64,000 nt of DNA from Limimaricola variabilis (GCF_014195545.1 NZ_JACIBX010000002.1:62001-126000); one strand, 5' to 3'. Numbered from the stretch's first letter, positions 20,370 through 29,374 are shown. Translations and numbers: made by a program. The notes: generated from the letters alone by a model not told the origin.

Positions 20370-20410
20370 AATTCATGCGGCGTGGCGCGCAGGTCGCGCG
20401 CCGGCCGTTA

Positions 20411-20788
20411 TCAGGCCAGCTCGACCTTGGCGCCAGCAGCTTCCAGCTTCGCCTTGATCTCTTCGGCTTCCGCCTTCGGCGCGCCTTCCTTGACCTTGCC
20501 GCCGGCCTCGACGAGGTCCTTGGCTTCTTTCAGGCCGAGGCCGGTGATGCCACGGACTTCTTTGATCACGTTGATCTTCTGAGCGCCGGCGTCCTTCAGG
20601 ACGACGTCGAACTCGGTCTTCTCTTCGGCAGCGGCGCCAGCGTCGCCACCGGCCGGGCCAGCCATCATCACGGCGCCGCCGGCGGCGGGCTCGATGCCAT
20701 ACTCGTCCTTGAGGATGGTTTTCAGTTCCTGCGCCTCGAGGAGGGTCAGACCAACGATCTCTTCGGCGAGTTTCTTCAGATCAGCCAT
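20411..20788 (-). CDS. rplL: 50S ribosomal protein L7/L12
   Basis: 125 residues, the flexible stalk protein that recruits translational GTPases. The order is an N-terminal dimerisation domain ([22 protein letters not shown]), an Ala/Gly hinge near residues 35-50, and the globular C-terminal domain with [21 protein letters not shown] and [12 protein letters not shown]. The start at 20788 is clear; the longer open frame upstream lies in the spacer. It is separated from rplJ by 69 bases and from rpoB by a spacer with hairpins. Confidence 0.98.
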   Translation of the reverse strand: MADLKKLAEEIVGLTLLEAQELKTILKDEYGIEPAAGGAVMMAGPAGGDAGAAAEEKTEFDVVLKDAGAQKINVIKEVRGITGLGLKEAKDLVEAGGKVKEGAPKAEAEEIKAKLEAAGAKVELA

Positions 20789-20857
20789 TTTACTTTTCCG
20801 TTCGTTCAATTGTGTTCCAACGCGGGGGCTTTCAACCCCCAAGGGAGACGGGATGCC

Positions 20858-21370
20858 TTATGCGGCCTTCTCTTCGATGGTCGAGAGAATGCCTGCGATG
20901 TTGCTTGCGGGCGCGCCGATGGCGCCGGCGATGTTGCTGGCCGGAGCACCGATGCAGCCGACGATCGAAGCAATGAGCTCCTCACGCGACGGCATCTGGG
21001 CCACGGCTTTCACACCGGCGACGTCCAGAGCCGAGTCTCCCATCGCGCCGCCGAGGATGACCAGCTTGTCGTTGGTCTTCGCATAGGCGTCGACCACCTT
21101 GGCTGCCGCCACGGGGTCTTCGGAGTAGGAGAGCACGGTCATGCCCGTGAGGTAGTCGGCGATGCTGGCGCAGGCCTTCCCCTCGAGGGCGATCTTGGCG
21201 AGCTTGTTCTTGGCAACACGCACGGACCCGCCCGCTTCACGCATTTTCGCGCGCAGGTCCTGCATCTGGGCAACCGTCATGCCTTCGTAGTGGGCAACCA
21301 CCACGACGCCAGAGCTTTCGAAGATCTGGCCGAGTTCCTCGACCACTTTCTCTTTCTGGGCTCTATCCAC
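20858..21370 (-). CDS. rplJ: 50S ribosomal protein L10
   Basis: 170 residues, the stalk base that binds 23S rRNA through its N-terminal domain and L7/L12 dimers through its C-terminal helix. The N-terminus [17 protein letters not shown] is typical. The C-terminal end has a tandem 11-residue repeat, [11 protein letters not shown] (139-149) and [11 protein letters not shown] (150-160), followed by ILSTIEEK; such repeats are where L12 dimers attach. The leader upstream (21371-21627) is long and structured, consistent with autoregulation by the L10-L12 complex. Confidence 0.97.
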   Translation of the reverse strand: MDRAQKEKVVEELGQIFESSGVVVVAHYEGMTVAQMQDLRAKMREAGGSVRVAKNKLAKIALEGKACASIADYLTGMTVLSYSEDPVAAAKVVDAYAKTNDKLVILGGAMGDSALDVAGVKAVAQMPSREELIASIVGCIGAPASNIAGAIGAPASNIAGILSTIEEKAA

Positions 21371-21627
21371 GGTTTACTCCAAGTTTGGGGGTTTCCCCCC
21401 GGCTCTGTCTGACCCCCTGATGGTCCGGGGGCCGTTCGGGTCCGTTTCAGGGTCCCGAGGCCGCGATCGCCCGAAGGGAAGCTCGCGCTTCCGAACGGAA
21501 ATCCAACACTCGTTTCCCATCTCGGGAAGGCCTTAGCGGGGTTTCCCCCTGCCCTCCGTCTCGGACAGGACGGGGCGGCTGACCGCCCCGCCATTCACTC
21601 CCGGCCGAGACCGGGAGGAAATCTCTA
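21371..21627 (-). promoter_or_regulatory. Structured leader before rplJ (probable L10 leader)
   Basis: This 257-base spacer between rplA and rplJ holds several inverted repeats. In minus-strand order they are CTCCCGG/CCGGGAG (21611-21617 with 21598-21604), an 8-bp GC hairpin CGGGGCGG/CCGCCCCG (21583-21590 with 21571-21578), then GGGGGAAACCCC-type and TTCGG-looped stems. Position and purine-rich internal segments such as GAGACGGAGGG resemble the L10 leader that binds the L10-L12 complex. The exact boundaries were not determined. Confidence 0.55.
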
Positions 21628-22329
21628 TCAGGCCGCGCCGGTGGCCGAGGCCAGGTCGACGCTGACGCCCGGGCCCATCGTCGAGGACAGCGCCACCTTC
21701 TTGAGGTAGGTGCCCTTGGCGCCGGCGGGCTTCGCCTTGGAGACCGCATCCACGAAAGCGCGGATGTTCTCTTCCAGCTTGGCCTCGTCGAAGGACGCCT
21801 TGCCGATGCCGGCATGGATCACGCCGGCCTTCTCGACGCGGAACTGCACCTGACCGCCCTTGGCCGCGTTCACGGCTTCGGCGACGTCCATGGTGACGGT
21901 GCCGATCTTCGGGTTCGGCATCAGGTTGCGCGGCCCGAGAATCTTGCCCAGGCGGCCGACGATCGGCATCATGTCCGGGGTCGCGATGCAGCGGTCGAAC
22001 TCGATCTTGCCCTGCTGCACGGTCTCCATCAGGTCCTCGGCACCGACGATGTCGGCGCCGGCCTTCTTGGCCTCTTCCGCCTTGTCGCCACGGGCGAAGA
22101 CGGCGACGCGGACGGTCTTGCCGGTGCCGTTGGGCAGGGTCACCGAGCCACGGACCATCTGGTCGGCGTGGCGCGGATCGACGCCGAGGTTCATCGAGAT
22201 CTCGATGGTCTCGTCGAACTTGGCGGTGGCGTTGGCCTTGATCAGCGAGACGGCTTCGGACAGCTGGACGTTGTCCTTGCCGGCGAAAGCCTCGCGGGCG
22301 GCGCGGGTGCGTTTACCGATTTTCGCCAT
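21628..22329 (-). CDS. rplA: 50S ribosomal protein L1
   Basis: 233 residues, standard L1, the mobile stalk protein at the E site and in many bacteria the repressor of its own operon with rplK. The conserved block [20 protein letters not shown] lies near residues 130-149, and the N-terminus [15 protein letters not shown] is typical. It starts three bases after rplK. A GC-rich hairpin about 40 bases after its stop (21571-21590) may trim or end part of the transcripts before rplJ. Confidence 0.97.
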   Translation of the reverse strand: MAKIGKRTRAAREAFAGKDNVQLSEAVSLIKANATAKFDETIEISMNLGVDPRHADQMVRGSVTLPNGTGKTVRVAVFARGDKAEEAKKAGADIVGAEDLMETVQQGKIEFDRCIATPDMMPIVGRLGKILGPRNLMPNPKIGTVTMDVAEAVNAAKGGQVQFRVEKAGVIHAGIGKASFDEAKLEENIRAFVDAVSKAKPAGAKGTYLKKVALSSTMGPGVSVDLASATGAA

Positions 22330-22332
22330 GAT

Positions 22333-22785
22333 TCAGCCTTTCACCTCGATGCCCATCGACTTCGCGGAGCCGAGCACGGTCTGCATCGCACCCTCGATCG
22401 AGGTCGCGTTGAGATCCTTCATCTTCGCTTCCGCGATCTCGCGCACCTGGGCGAGCGTCACGGTGCCGGCGGTCTCCTTGCCGGGCGTGGTCGCGCCCTT
22501 GGCGCGGTTGCGCTTGCCCACGGGCTTGAGGCCCGCAGCCTTCTTGAGGAAGAACGACGCCGGCGGCGACTTGATCTCCATCGTGAAGGACTTGTCCTGA
22601 TAGTAGGTGATCACGGTCGGGCAGGGCGAACCCTTTTCCATGTCCGCGGTCTTCGCATTGAAGGCCTTGCAGAACTCCATGATGTTGATGCCGCGCTGAC
22701 CCAGCGCCGGACCGACCGGCGGGGACGGGTTCGCTTCGCCGGCCTTCACCTGGAGCTTCAGTTGCCCCATCACTTTCTTGGCCAT
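22333..22785 (-). CDS. rplK: 50S ribosomal protein L11
   Basis: 150 residues, L11 of the GTPase-associated centre, also needed for RelA activation. The start at 22785 ([20 protein letters not shown]) follows a GGAGAGG ribosome-binding site; the frame upstream is open but unrelated. The proline-rich hinge [19 protein letters not shown] and the thiostrepton-site C-terminal domain are intact. The gene has its own near-consensus promoter (22953-22981), so it need not depend on read-through from nusG across the interposed glycosyltransferase gene. Confidence 0.97.
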   Translation of the reverse strand: MAKKVMGQLKLQVKAGEANPSPPVGPALGQRGINIMEFCKAFNAKTADMEKGSPCPTVITYYQDKSFTMEIKSPPASFFLKKAAGLKPVGKRNRAKGATTPGKETAGTVTLAQVREIAEAKMKDLNATSIEGAMQTVLGSAKSMGIEVKG

Positions 22786-22952
22786 CGGGCCTCTCCTTGT
22801 CGCAACACCGCGCGGACGCGTCCGGGCGGCTTCGGTTGGTGCGGTGCGGTCCGGAGGGCGCGCCCTCCTCGCCTCCCGCAGGGGGCGCGAATCATCTCTG
22901 ATCCGGTCGCCACCAAGGGTCCGGCCCACGGGCCGGCGCAATGGAAGGTCGT

Positions 22953-22981
22953 CGCATAGACCGCGCGCGGCGGCGCGTCAA
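22953..22981 (-). promoter_or_regulatory. Sigma-70-type promoter of rplK-rplA
   Basis: The minus strand reads TTGACG (22976-22981), 17 bases, TATGCG (22953-22958). The -35 box overlaps the stop codon of the glycosyltransferase gene. It points at rplK with a leader of about 160 bases. The position corresponds to the rplK promoter known in enterobacteria; strength is judged from sequence only. Confidence 0.7.
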
Positions 22982-24216
22982 GCCCGGTCGCCGACGATCC
23001 CGGCAGCCCGCCGTTCCGCCGCCGCCTGCCGCGCGGCGGCCGGGTAGCAGGCCGCCCAGGAGGCCGCGACGGCCGACCAGGCGAAACGTGCCTCGGCGAT
23101 GGCGCGGGCCCGGCGCGCGACACCGTCCGCGAAGTCCGGCTCGCATATCAACCGGTCCATGCCCGCGGCGAGCCCCGCCACCACCGCGGCCTCCTCGCCC
23201 GGCTCCACATAGAGCGCCGCGTCGTCGCTCGCGAGATGGCCCGGCCCGCCCCAGCGCAGCGCCAGCACCGGCACGCCGAGCATCATCGCCTCCTGCATCA
23301 CGATACCGTTGGCCTCGGCCAGGGAGGGAAACACGTAGCCCCGCGCTGCGGCGATTCCATCGAGCACCTCGCCATGCGGCCGCCAGCCGGCGAATCGCAC
23401 GCGCTCGGTCACGCCCAGCTCCCTCGCGAGCCCCTCGAGCGCTGGCCGGGCCGGTCCGTCACCATAGACCGTAAGCCGGGCGCCCTCGCGACTTTCGGCC
23501 ACCGCCCTGATCGCGAGGTCGGTGCCCTTGTGGTCGACCTGACGACCCGAGCAGGCGAATTCCGTGGACCGCCCGACATGACGCGCCGGGGGCCGGGCGG
23601 CGATCGCCTCGGCGACACCCGAATCGACGACCTCGCTCATCCGCTCCGGCGGCACGCCCGCCCAAGCAAGCGATCGGCGGGTGCGCGCATATCCCGAGAC
23701 CAGAACGTGCCGGGCCTGTCGCTTGTCCGGTGCGAGCTTGCGGAACAGCAACTGCGCGGGCCGGTGCAGCCGTGCCCGCAGCTTGCCGCGCGGGGTCTCG
23801 CGGTCGGCGAAGTCTGGTGGGTAATGGATGTTGCCGGTGAAGGGGCCCATCACCGTCTCGAAGCCCTGCGGCGGAAACCGCGGCTCGACCGGCGAGACCG
23901 GGCAGAGATAGTGCAGCAGCGTCGCGGCGGGATCGAAGCGCGCGCGGATCAGCCGCGCCGCCAGCAGGTGGAAACAGGTCGAGACCAGCGGCGCGCCAAA
24001 GCGGCTTTGCCACAGCGTCCGCTGCACCGGCCCGTCCTCCACGAAGAGGAGCCGCTCGGCGGGAAAGTCGCGCGACAGGCCACGACGGTTGCGGGCATGG
24101 GTGAGCAGCACCGCATCGTATCCCTGCCGCAGCAGATAGTCGAAATACTGGTAGGCCTTGATCGCCTCGCCGCCCATGTCGGTACCGGCATTGGAGGAGA
24201 CGAGGACGATCTTCAT
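22978..24216 (-). CDS. Glycosyltransferase family 4 protein interposed between nusG and rplK
   Basis: 412 residues, GT-B fold of the GT1/GT4 type: an N-terminal acceptor domain starting MKIVLVSSNAGTDMGGEAIK and a C-terminal nucleotide-sugar domain with VYGDGPARPALE, RVRFAGW and the E-x7-E motif EANGIVMQE. No signal peptide or membrane segment. The start at 24216 is chosen because similarity begins there. It lies 70 bases after nusG on the same strand and its stop sits within the rplK promoter. It has no evident functional link to ribosome genes. Substrate unknown, perhaps lipopolysaccharide or exopolysaccharide assembly. Confidence 0.85.
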   Translation of the reverse strand: MKIVLVSSNAGTDMGGEAIKAYQYFDYLLRQGYDAVLLTHARNRRGLSRDFPAERLLFVEDGPVQRTLWQSRFGAPLVSTCFHLLAARLIRARFDPAATLLHYLCPVSPVEPRFPPQGFETVMGPFTGNIHYPPDFADRETPRGKLRARLHRPAQLLFRKLAPDKRQARHVLVSGYARTRRSLAWAGVPPERMSEVVDSGVAEAIAARPPARHVGRSTEFACSGRQVDHKGTDLAIRAVAESREGARLTVYGDGPARPALEGLARELGVTERVRFAGWRPHGEVLDGIAAARGYVFPSLAEANGIVMQEAMMLGVPVLALRWGGPGHLASDDAALYVEPGEEAAVVAGLAAGMDRLICEPDFADGVARRARAIAEARFAWSAVAASWAACYPAAARQAAAERRAAGIVGDRA

Positions 24217-24286
24217 GAATGGGTCTCCGGGCGGCCTTGAGGCCCCGAGAACCTGACCGGCCGCACGCGACCGGTCAAGTCGAGCC

Positions 24287-24820
24287 TCAGCCCTGCTTGG
24301 CGACCTGAGTGAACTCGAGTTCCACCGGCGTGGCACGACCGAAGATCGAAACGGTGACCTTGAGGCGCTGGTTGTCCTCGTCGACCTCCTCGACCATGCC
24401 GTCGAAATCCTCGAAGGGGCCGTCCTTGACCTTCACCTTCTCGCCGATCTCGAAGCGGATCAGGGTGCGCGGGCTTTCCTCGCCTTCCTGGACGCGGCCC
24501 AAGATCGCCTCGACCTCGGCGTCGCGCATCGGCATTGGCCGGCCCTGCGGGCCGAGGAAGCCGGTGACCCGGTTGATCGAGGTAACGAGGTGGTAGCCCT
24601 TGTCGGACATTTCCATGTGCACCAGCACGTAGCCGGGCATGAAGCGCCGCTCGGTGGTGACCTTCTTGCCGCGGCGAACCTCGATCACCTCCTCGGTGGG
24701 GACCAGCACCTCGTCGATGACATCCTCGAGCCCCTGCTCGGCCACCTTGGTCCTGATCTGCTCGGCGATCTTCTTCTCGAAGTTCGAGAGCACGGAAACC
24801 GAATACCAGCGTTTCGCCAT
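24287..24820 (-). CDS. nusG: Transcription termination/antitermination protein NusG
   Basis: 177 residues, normal for NusG, which binds RNA polymerase with its N-terminal domain ([33 protein letters not shown]) and Rho or S10 with its C-terminal KOW domain ([20 protein letters not shown]). The start at 24820 follows the family; the 26 codons upstream that stay open are not similar. secE lies 171 bases upstream on the same strand. The usual next gene, rplK, is displaced by a glycosyltransferase gene. Confidence 0.97.
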   Translation of the reverse strand: MAKRWYSVSVLSNFEKKIAEQIRTKVAEQGLEDVIDEVLVPTEEVIEVRRGKKVTTERRFMPGYVLVHMEMSDKGYHLVTSINRVTGFLGPQGRPMPMRDAEVEAILGRVQEGEESPRTLIRFEIGEKVKVKDGPFEDFDGMVEEVDEDNQRLKVTVSIFGRATPVELEFTQVAKQG

Positions 24821-24991
24821 GTTGCCCGACACCTTCCGTCGCGACCGGCCTTGCGCCGGAGCCTCGTTGCATTCCCGGCCCCGATCGGGGCCGCTCAAAC
24901 GGCAAAGCGGCGCGCACTCGCGCGCCGTTTCCCCAAGTCCGCCGGTCAGTAGCGCCCGGCGCGGCGCAGATCAAGCCCCGCGGGGCCCGGT

Positions 24992-25192
24992 TCAGCCCGC
25001 CAGACCCTCGAGCACCGCCTGCAGTCCCGAACGGATGCCCAGGTCGACCAGGCTGAAGAACAGCGCGGCGACAGCGGCGAGCAGGAAAATCATCACCGTG
25101 GTCAGCACCACCTCGCGGCGCGTTGGCCAGACCACCTTGGCGATCTCGGCGCGGGTCTGCTGCGCGAACTGGAGCGGGTTGGTTCTGGCCAT
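24992..25192 (-). CDS. secE: Preprotein translocase subunit SecE
   Basis: About 66 residues, the short single-span form of SecE found in alphaproteobacteria. The amphipathic segment AEIAKVVWPTRREVVLTTVM is the conserved signature, followed by one membrane helix (VMIFLLAAVAALFFSLVDLG). The adjacent ATG at 25195 would give one extra Met; the AAAGGTGA ribosome-binding site suits either. It is preceded by tRNA-Trp and followed by nusG, the classic arrangement. Confidence 0.95.
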   Translation of the reverse strand: MARTNPLQFAQQTRAEIAKVVWPTRREVVLTTVMIFLLAAVAALFFSLVDLGIRSGLQAVLEGLAG

Positions 25193-25274
25193 CATCTTCA
25201 CCTTTCCGGGGATCGATGCGGGACATACGGCCATGCCGCGCGATCTGCAAGCGGCGGCGACGCCGCGGTGGCCT

Positions 25275-25350
25275 TGGCAGGGGCAGGGGGACTCGAACCC
25301 ACGACCCTCGGTTTTGGAGACCGATGCTCTACCAACTGAGCTATACCCCT
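25275..25350 (-). tRNA. tRNA-Trp (anticodon CCA)
   Basis: A 76-base cloverleaf with the CCA end encoded. The acceptor is AGGGGTA/TGCCCCT, the D arm GCTC-AGTTGGTA-GAGC, and the anticodon stem TCGGT/ACCGA closes the loop CTCCAAA with anticodon CCA. The T arm is GTGGG-TTCGAGT-CCCCC with one U/C mismatch at pair 50-64. tRNA-Trp directly before secE-nusG is the standard arrangement in many proteobacteria. Confidence 0.97.
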
Positions 25351-25362
25351 AAGGCCGCCCTC

Positions 25363-25391
25363 CGAGTAGTCGCAATCGCCGCCGGGATCAA
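25363..25391 (-). promoter_or_regulatory. Promoter of tRNA-Trp-secE-nusG
   Basis: The minus strand reads TTGATC (25386-25391), 17 bases, TACTCG (25363-25368). A start about seven bases after the -10 box would fall only a few bases before the tRNA 5' end. The -10 is weak, but spacing and position are right for a stable-RNA promoter. Confidence 0.5.
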
Positions 25392-25480
25392 GAGGGCCCG
25401 GCAGCCAATCTCGCCCGCCCTGCCCTTGCCCTCGCGGCGCGGCCGCGCAAGATGCCCGCCGAAGGCTTGGAGAGGACGCG

Positions 25481-26170
25481 ATGACGCTCGGCAAGAGACT
25501 GGCCAAGAGCCCCACCGTGATCCGCGGCGTCGGCGGGCTGGCGCATCTGTGGCTGGCGCGCTGCCAGTGGCGCACGCGGTGGCAGACGCGCGGCGAGGAT
25601 GCCCTGCGCGCGGCGCTTGCGGAGGGGCCGGTGCTGCTGGTGCTGCGGCATTCGCGGCTGATGATGGGGCCGTTCCACTGGCCGCGCGACGCCGCCGACC
25701 TGTCGAGCCTGCACGACACCTCCCCGATCGCGCGAATCGCCGGCGACACGCATCGACGCTGCGGCCTCACCCCCGTTGCCATGTCGGCGCGGCTGTCGAA
25801 TCTGGCGATGTCGCGGCTGGTGATGGACCGGATGCGCGCCGGCGCCAGCATCGGCATCACCGCCGACGGCCCGCTCGGCCCGGCCAGGGAGATCAACGAC
25901 CCGCCGCTCGACTGGGCGCGGATCACCGGCGCGCCGGTGTTTTTCTACGCAGCCTCGATGACCCGGCAGGCCCGCGCCGCGAGCTGGGACCGGCTGCTGC
26001 TGCCGCGCCCGGGCGGCGAGGGCGCGGTCGTGTTCCGCCCCTGGGAGGACACGATGCCGCGCCGGGCGGATGCCGCGGCGCGCGAGGCGGCGCGGGCCTC
26101 GATGAAGGCCGGGCTCGACGCGACCACGGCCGAGGCCGACGCCATGCTCGGCCTAGCCCCGGGGCCTTGA
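25481..26170 (+). CDS. Lysophospholipid acyltransferase-like protein (DUF374 type)
   Basis: 229 residues, cytoplasmic, of the LPLAT-like family with DUF374. The motif LRHSRLMMGP stands in place of the acyltransferase H-x4-D box, and ITADGPLGPAREIN matches the family block usually written TPDGPRGP. An acyl transfer on lipid A or phospholipid is a family-level inference. It is transcribed opposite to its neighbours, between tRNA-Trp and the second tuf, and has a GGAGAGG ribosome-binding site. A shared bidirectional terminator separates it from tuf. Confidence 0.75.
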   Translation: MTLGKRLAKSPTVIRGVGGLAHLWLARCQWRTRWQTRGEDALRAALAEGPVLLVLRHSRLMMGPFHWPRDAADLSSLHDTSPIARIAGDTHRRCGLTPVAMSARLSNLAMSRLVMDRMRAGASIGITADGPLGPAREINDPPLDWARITGAPVFFYAASMTRQARAASWDRLLLPRPGGEGAVVFRPWEDTMPRRADAAAREAARASMKAGLDATTAEADAMLGLAPGP

Positions 26171-26190
26171 GCCCCCTGCCCCACCGGAAC

Positions 26191-26222
26191 GAAAAAAGGG
26201 CCGCCCCGGAGGGCGGCCCTTT
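26191..26222. terminator. Bidirectional terminator between the acyltransferase-like gene and tuf copy 2
   Basis: A perfect 10-bp stem AGGGCCGCCC/GGGCGGCCCT (26197-26206 with 26211-26220), with six A on the left and TTTC on the right. On the minus strand it ends in a run of T, which fits termination of the second tuf; on the plus strand it can serve the acyltransferase-like gene. Confidence 0.8.
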
Positions 26223-26263
26223 CATATGGGGGAACCGGGCGGCCGCGCCGCCCGATGCTGTCC

Positions 26264-27439
<1,176 letters not shown>

Positions 27440-27495
27440 CTGCGTCGGCGCCTCGCGTGTTCGGGGGCCCCTTGGCCCGGTTCGACATCGCGGGC

Positions 27496-27524
27496 GATGT
27501 ATTTGCAATCGGCAGGGAAATCAA
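27496..27524 (-). promoter_or_regulatory. Possible promoter of tuf copy 2
   Basis: The minus strand reads TTGATT (27519-27524), 17 bases, TACATC (27496-27501), about 57 bases before the start codon. The -35 box is good and the -10 box weak; there is no better candidate in the intergenic region. Confidence 0.4.
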
Positions 27525-27568
27525 GCGGCAGTTCCATGCGCCCGGTGGCTCGCGCCCCGCCCCGAGGC

Positions 27569-27595
27569 TTGACGTTCCAGGCCCGGACATATTAC
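27569..27595 (+). promoter_or_regulatory. Possible promoter of the Glu/Gly-repeat gene
   Basis: TTGACG (27569-27574) and TATTAC (27590-27595) are separated by 15 bases, two short of optimal, followed by an AT-rich stretch before the GGAGG ribosome-binding site. I found no TGA-N9-TCA type iron box or clear Fur/Irr palindrome here, so iron control is not supported by the sequence. Confidence 0.35.
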
Positions 27596-27629
27596 CGACT
27601 AAAACACTCAGAATCTTTGCGGAGGACAT

Positions 27630-28718
27630 ATGTCCAGCACCAAGACCCCCCGTCCCGTCAATGCCCGCATGTGGCGCAGCCTCGCCCTCGCCACCGCAAT
27701 GGGCGGCGTCGCCGTCGGCTCCGCCATGGCCGGCGGCCCGCAGGCCACGGTTCCCGGCCAAGCAGCCCAGACCCTCTGGCCGATCGCCGGCGAAGGCGGC
27801 GAGGGCGGCGAAGCAGGCGCCATCGAGACCGAAGGCGGTGAAGGTAGCGAACAGGGCGAAGCCCACGCAGAAGGCGGAGAAAGCGGCGAGACCGGTTCGA
27901 CCGAAGGTGGCGAGCATGGTGAAGCCGCTGCCGAAGGTGGCGAAGGTGGCGAGGAGGGCGAAGCCCACGCAGAAGGCGGTGAGGGCGGCGAAGGCGGCGG
28001 TGAAGGCGGCGAGAGTGGCGCAGTCGAAGCCGAGGGTGGCGAAGGTGGCGAAGGCGGAGAGGGCGGCGAAGGCGGCCTGATCATCGAGGTCGATGCAGAC
28101 ACCGCCTACCTGACCGACCTGCTGCTGATCGAGGGGCATCTGCGCGCCGGGATCGCGCTGCAGCGCGACAGCCGCGCCGAGCTCGCCGCGACCCACATGA
28201 AGCACCCCGAGGACGAGATCTATGCCGGTCTGGCCCCGCGCCTCGAGCAGCGCGGCGTCGCGGGCTTCTCCGACGAGCTGGCGGAACTGGCGACGGCCGT
28301 CGAAGGCGGCGCCGAAACCGAGCGGGCCGAGGCCGCCTTCGAGGCGTTGATCGCCCGCATCGGCGACGCCCGTGCCGCCGTGACCGACCCGCGCGCCCGG
28401 TTCGAGGCGGTCGAGGCGGCGCTGCGCATCGCGGCCGAGGAATACGAGGTCGGCATCGCCCCCGATGGCAGCATCACCGAGCTGCACGAGTACCAGGATG
28501 CGCTGGGCTTCGCGCAGGCGGCACTGGCCGAGACCGAGGCGCTGGCGGCGTCGGACGACGCCGAAGTGGCAGCCGCAGGCGCGCAGGCGCGCGACGCGGT
28601 CGAGGCCGCGATGGCGGCTTTTGACGGGTTCGTCCCCGAGGCGCTACCGGGCGTCGACGTGGCCCTGCTCCACGGCGCCGCGGCCCGCGTCGAACTGGCC
28701 GCGCTCGGCCTGAACTGA
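27630..28718 (+). CDS. Exported protein with Glu/Gly repeat region and helical C-terminal domain, unknown function
   Basis: 362 residues that I do not recognise as a named family. Residues 1-34 form a signal peptide ending SAMA. Residues 54-149 are almost only Glu and Gly with some Ala, Ser and His, built on GGEGGE and including a 34-residue tandem repeat (76-109 and 110-143, both beginning GEAHAEGGE). Residues about 157-362 are Ala/Glu-rich and probably helical, with a conspicuous EGHLRAG (H170) and THMKHPEDE (H189, H192) that could bind metal. It ends in a TGATG overlap with a PiuC-type hydroxylase gene, so the two are co-translated. Extracytoplasmic metal binding is a guess from acidic composition and partner. 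Confidence 0.75.
   Translation: MSSTKTPRPVNARMWRSLALATAMGGVAVGSAMAGGPQATVPGQAAQTLWPIAGEGGEGGEAGAIETEGGEGSEQGEAHAEGGESGETGSTEGGEHGEAAAEGGEGGEEGEAHAEGGEGGEGGGEGGESGAVEAEGGEGGEGGEGGEGGLIIEVDADTAYLTDLLLIEGHLRAGIALQRDSRAELAATHMKHPEDEIYAGLAPRLEQRGVAGFSDELAELATAVEGGAETERAEAAFEALIARIGDARAAVTDPRARFEAVEAALRIAAEEYEVGIAPDGSITELHEYQDALGFAQAALAETEALAASDDAEVAAAGAQARDAVEAAMAAFDGFVPEALPGVDVALLHGAAARVELAALGLN
27854..28057 (+). repeat. Two tandem 102-bp units in the Glu/Gly-repeat gene
   Basis: A 24-bp sequence (27854-27877) recurs exactly at 27956-27979, 102 bases later, and the following bases encode similar Glu/Gly stretches in both units. The whole coding region 27790-28078 is built of short GGCGAAGGC-like blocks, so length change by slippage or unequal recombination is likely. 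It is a coding repeat, not a CRISPR: no spacers and no palindrome. Confidence 0.7.
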
Positions 28719-29374
28719 TGCTGCTCGCCATCGACGGATTGCTGTCGGCACCGGAGGTCGAGGCGCTGCGCGCCTCGATCGACACGATCGACTTCGCCGA
28801 CGGCCGCGCCTCGGCCGGGCGCTATGCCCGCGAGGTCAAGGCCAACGACCAAGCTGCCCCCTCGCCCGCGCGCAACGCGGTGCTGGCCAAGGTCGAGAAG
28901 GCGCTCGGCGGCAACGCGCTGTTTCAGGCGGCGGCGCGGCCGGCGCGGATGACGCCGCTGATCCTGTCGCGCTACCGGCAGGGCCAGACCTACGGCTTGC
29001 ATGTCGACGACGCGCTGATGCAGGGCATCCGCACCGACATCTCCTTCACGCTGTTCCTGTCCGAGCCCGAGAGCTACGACGGCGGCGAGCTGGTGATCGA
29101 GGATGGCTTCGAGAGCCGCGCCGTGAAGCTGCCGGCAGGTGGGCTGATGGCCTATCCCTCGACCACGCTGCACCGGGTCGCCCCGGTGACGCGCGGCACG
29201 CGGCTGGCGGTGGTTGGCTGGGTGCAGAGTCGGCTGCGCGACGCCGCCCAGCGCGAGATGCTGTTCGATCTCGACCGCGCCGTGCGCGAGATCCATGCGC
29301 GCGAGGGCAAGTCGGAGCTGTTCGACCTGCTCGCCAAGAGCCGGTCGAACCTGCTCAGGATGTGGGCCGACTGA
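28718..29374 (+). CDS. piuC: PKHD-type Fe(II)/2-oxoglutarate hydroxylase, PiuC/YbiX family
   Basis: 218 residues, normal for the family. The iron ligands are H95 and D97 in HVDDA and H152 in TTLHRV; R162 in TRLAVVGW fits 2-oxoglutarate binding. The C-terminal helical part ends in LLRMWAD, typical of PiuC. In other bacteria piuC lies beside TonB-dependent siderophore receptors and is iron-regulated, but the substrate is unknown; no receptor gene is present here. Its ATG overlaps the stop of the Glu/Gly-repeat gene (TGATG), so the two form a pair, ended by a hairpin terminator. Confidence 0.9.
   Translation: MLLAIDGLLSAPEVEALRASIDTIDFADGRASAGRYAREVKANDQAAPSPARNAVLAKVEKALGGNALFQAAARPARMTPLILSRYRQGQTYGLHVDDALMQGIRTDISFTLFLSEPESYDGGELVIEDGFESRAVKLPAGGLMAYPSTTLHRVAPVTRGTRLAVVGWVQSRLRDAAQREMLFDLDRAVREIHAREGKSELFDLLAKSRSNLLRMWAD

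Noticed and set aside
25275-25350. tRNA-Trp as a pseudogene because of a mismatch in the T stem
   Set aside because: Only pair 50-64 is mismatched; all other stems, the anticodon loop and the CCA end are intact, and the gene is in its conserved position.
27569-27629. Iron-responsive operator (Fur, Irr or RirA type) in front of the Glu/Gly-repeat gene
   Set aside because: I looked for TGA-N9-TCA and AT-rich palindromes near the promoter and found none, so iron control is not supported by sequence here.
27790-28078. Short repeats that could be mistaken for a CRISPR array
   Set aside because: Units are in-frame coding blocks for Glu and Gly, with no constant repeat-spacer layout, and no cas genes are in the window.
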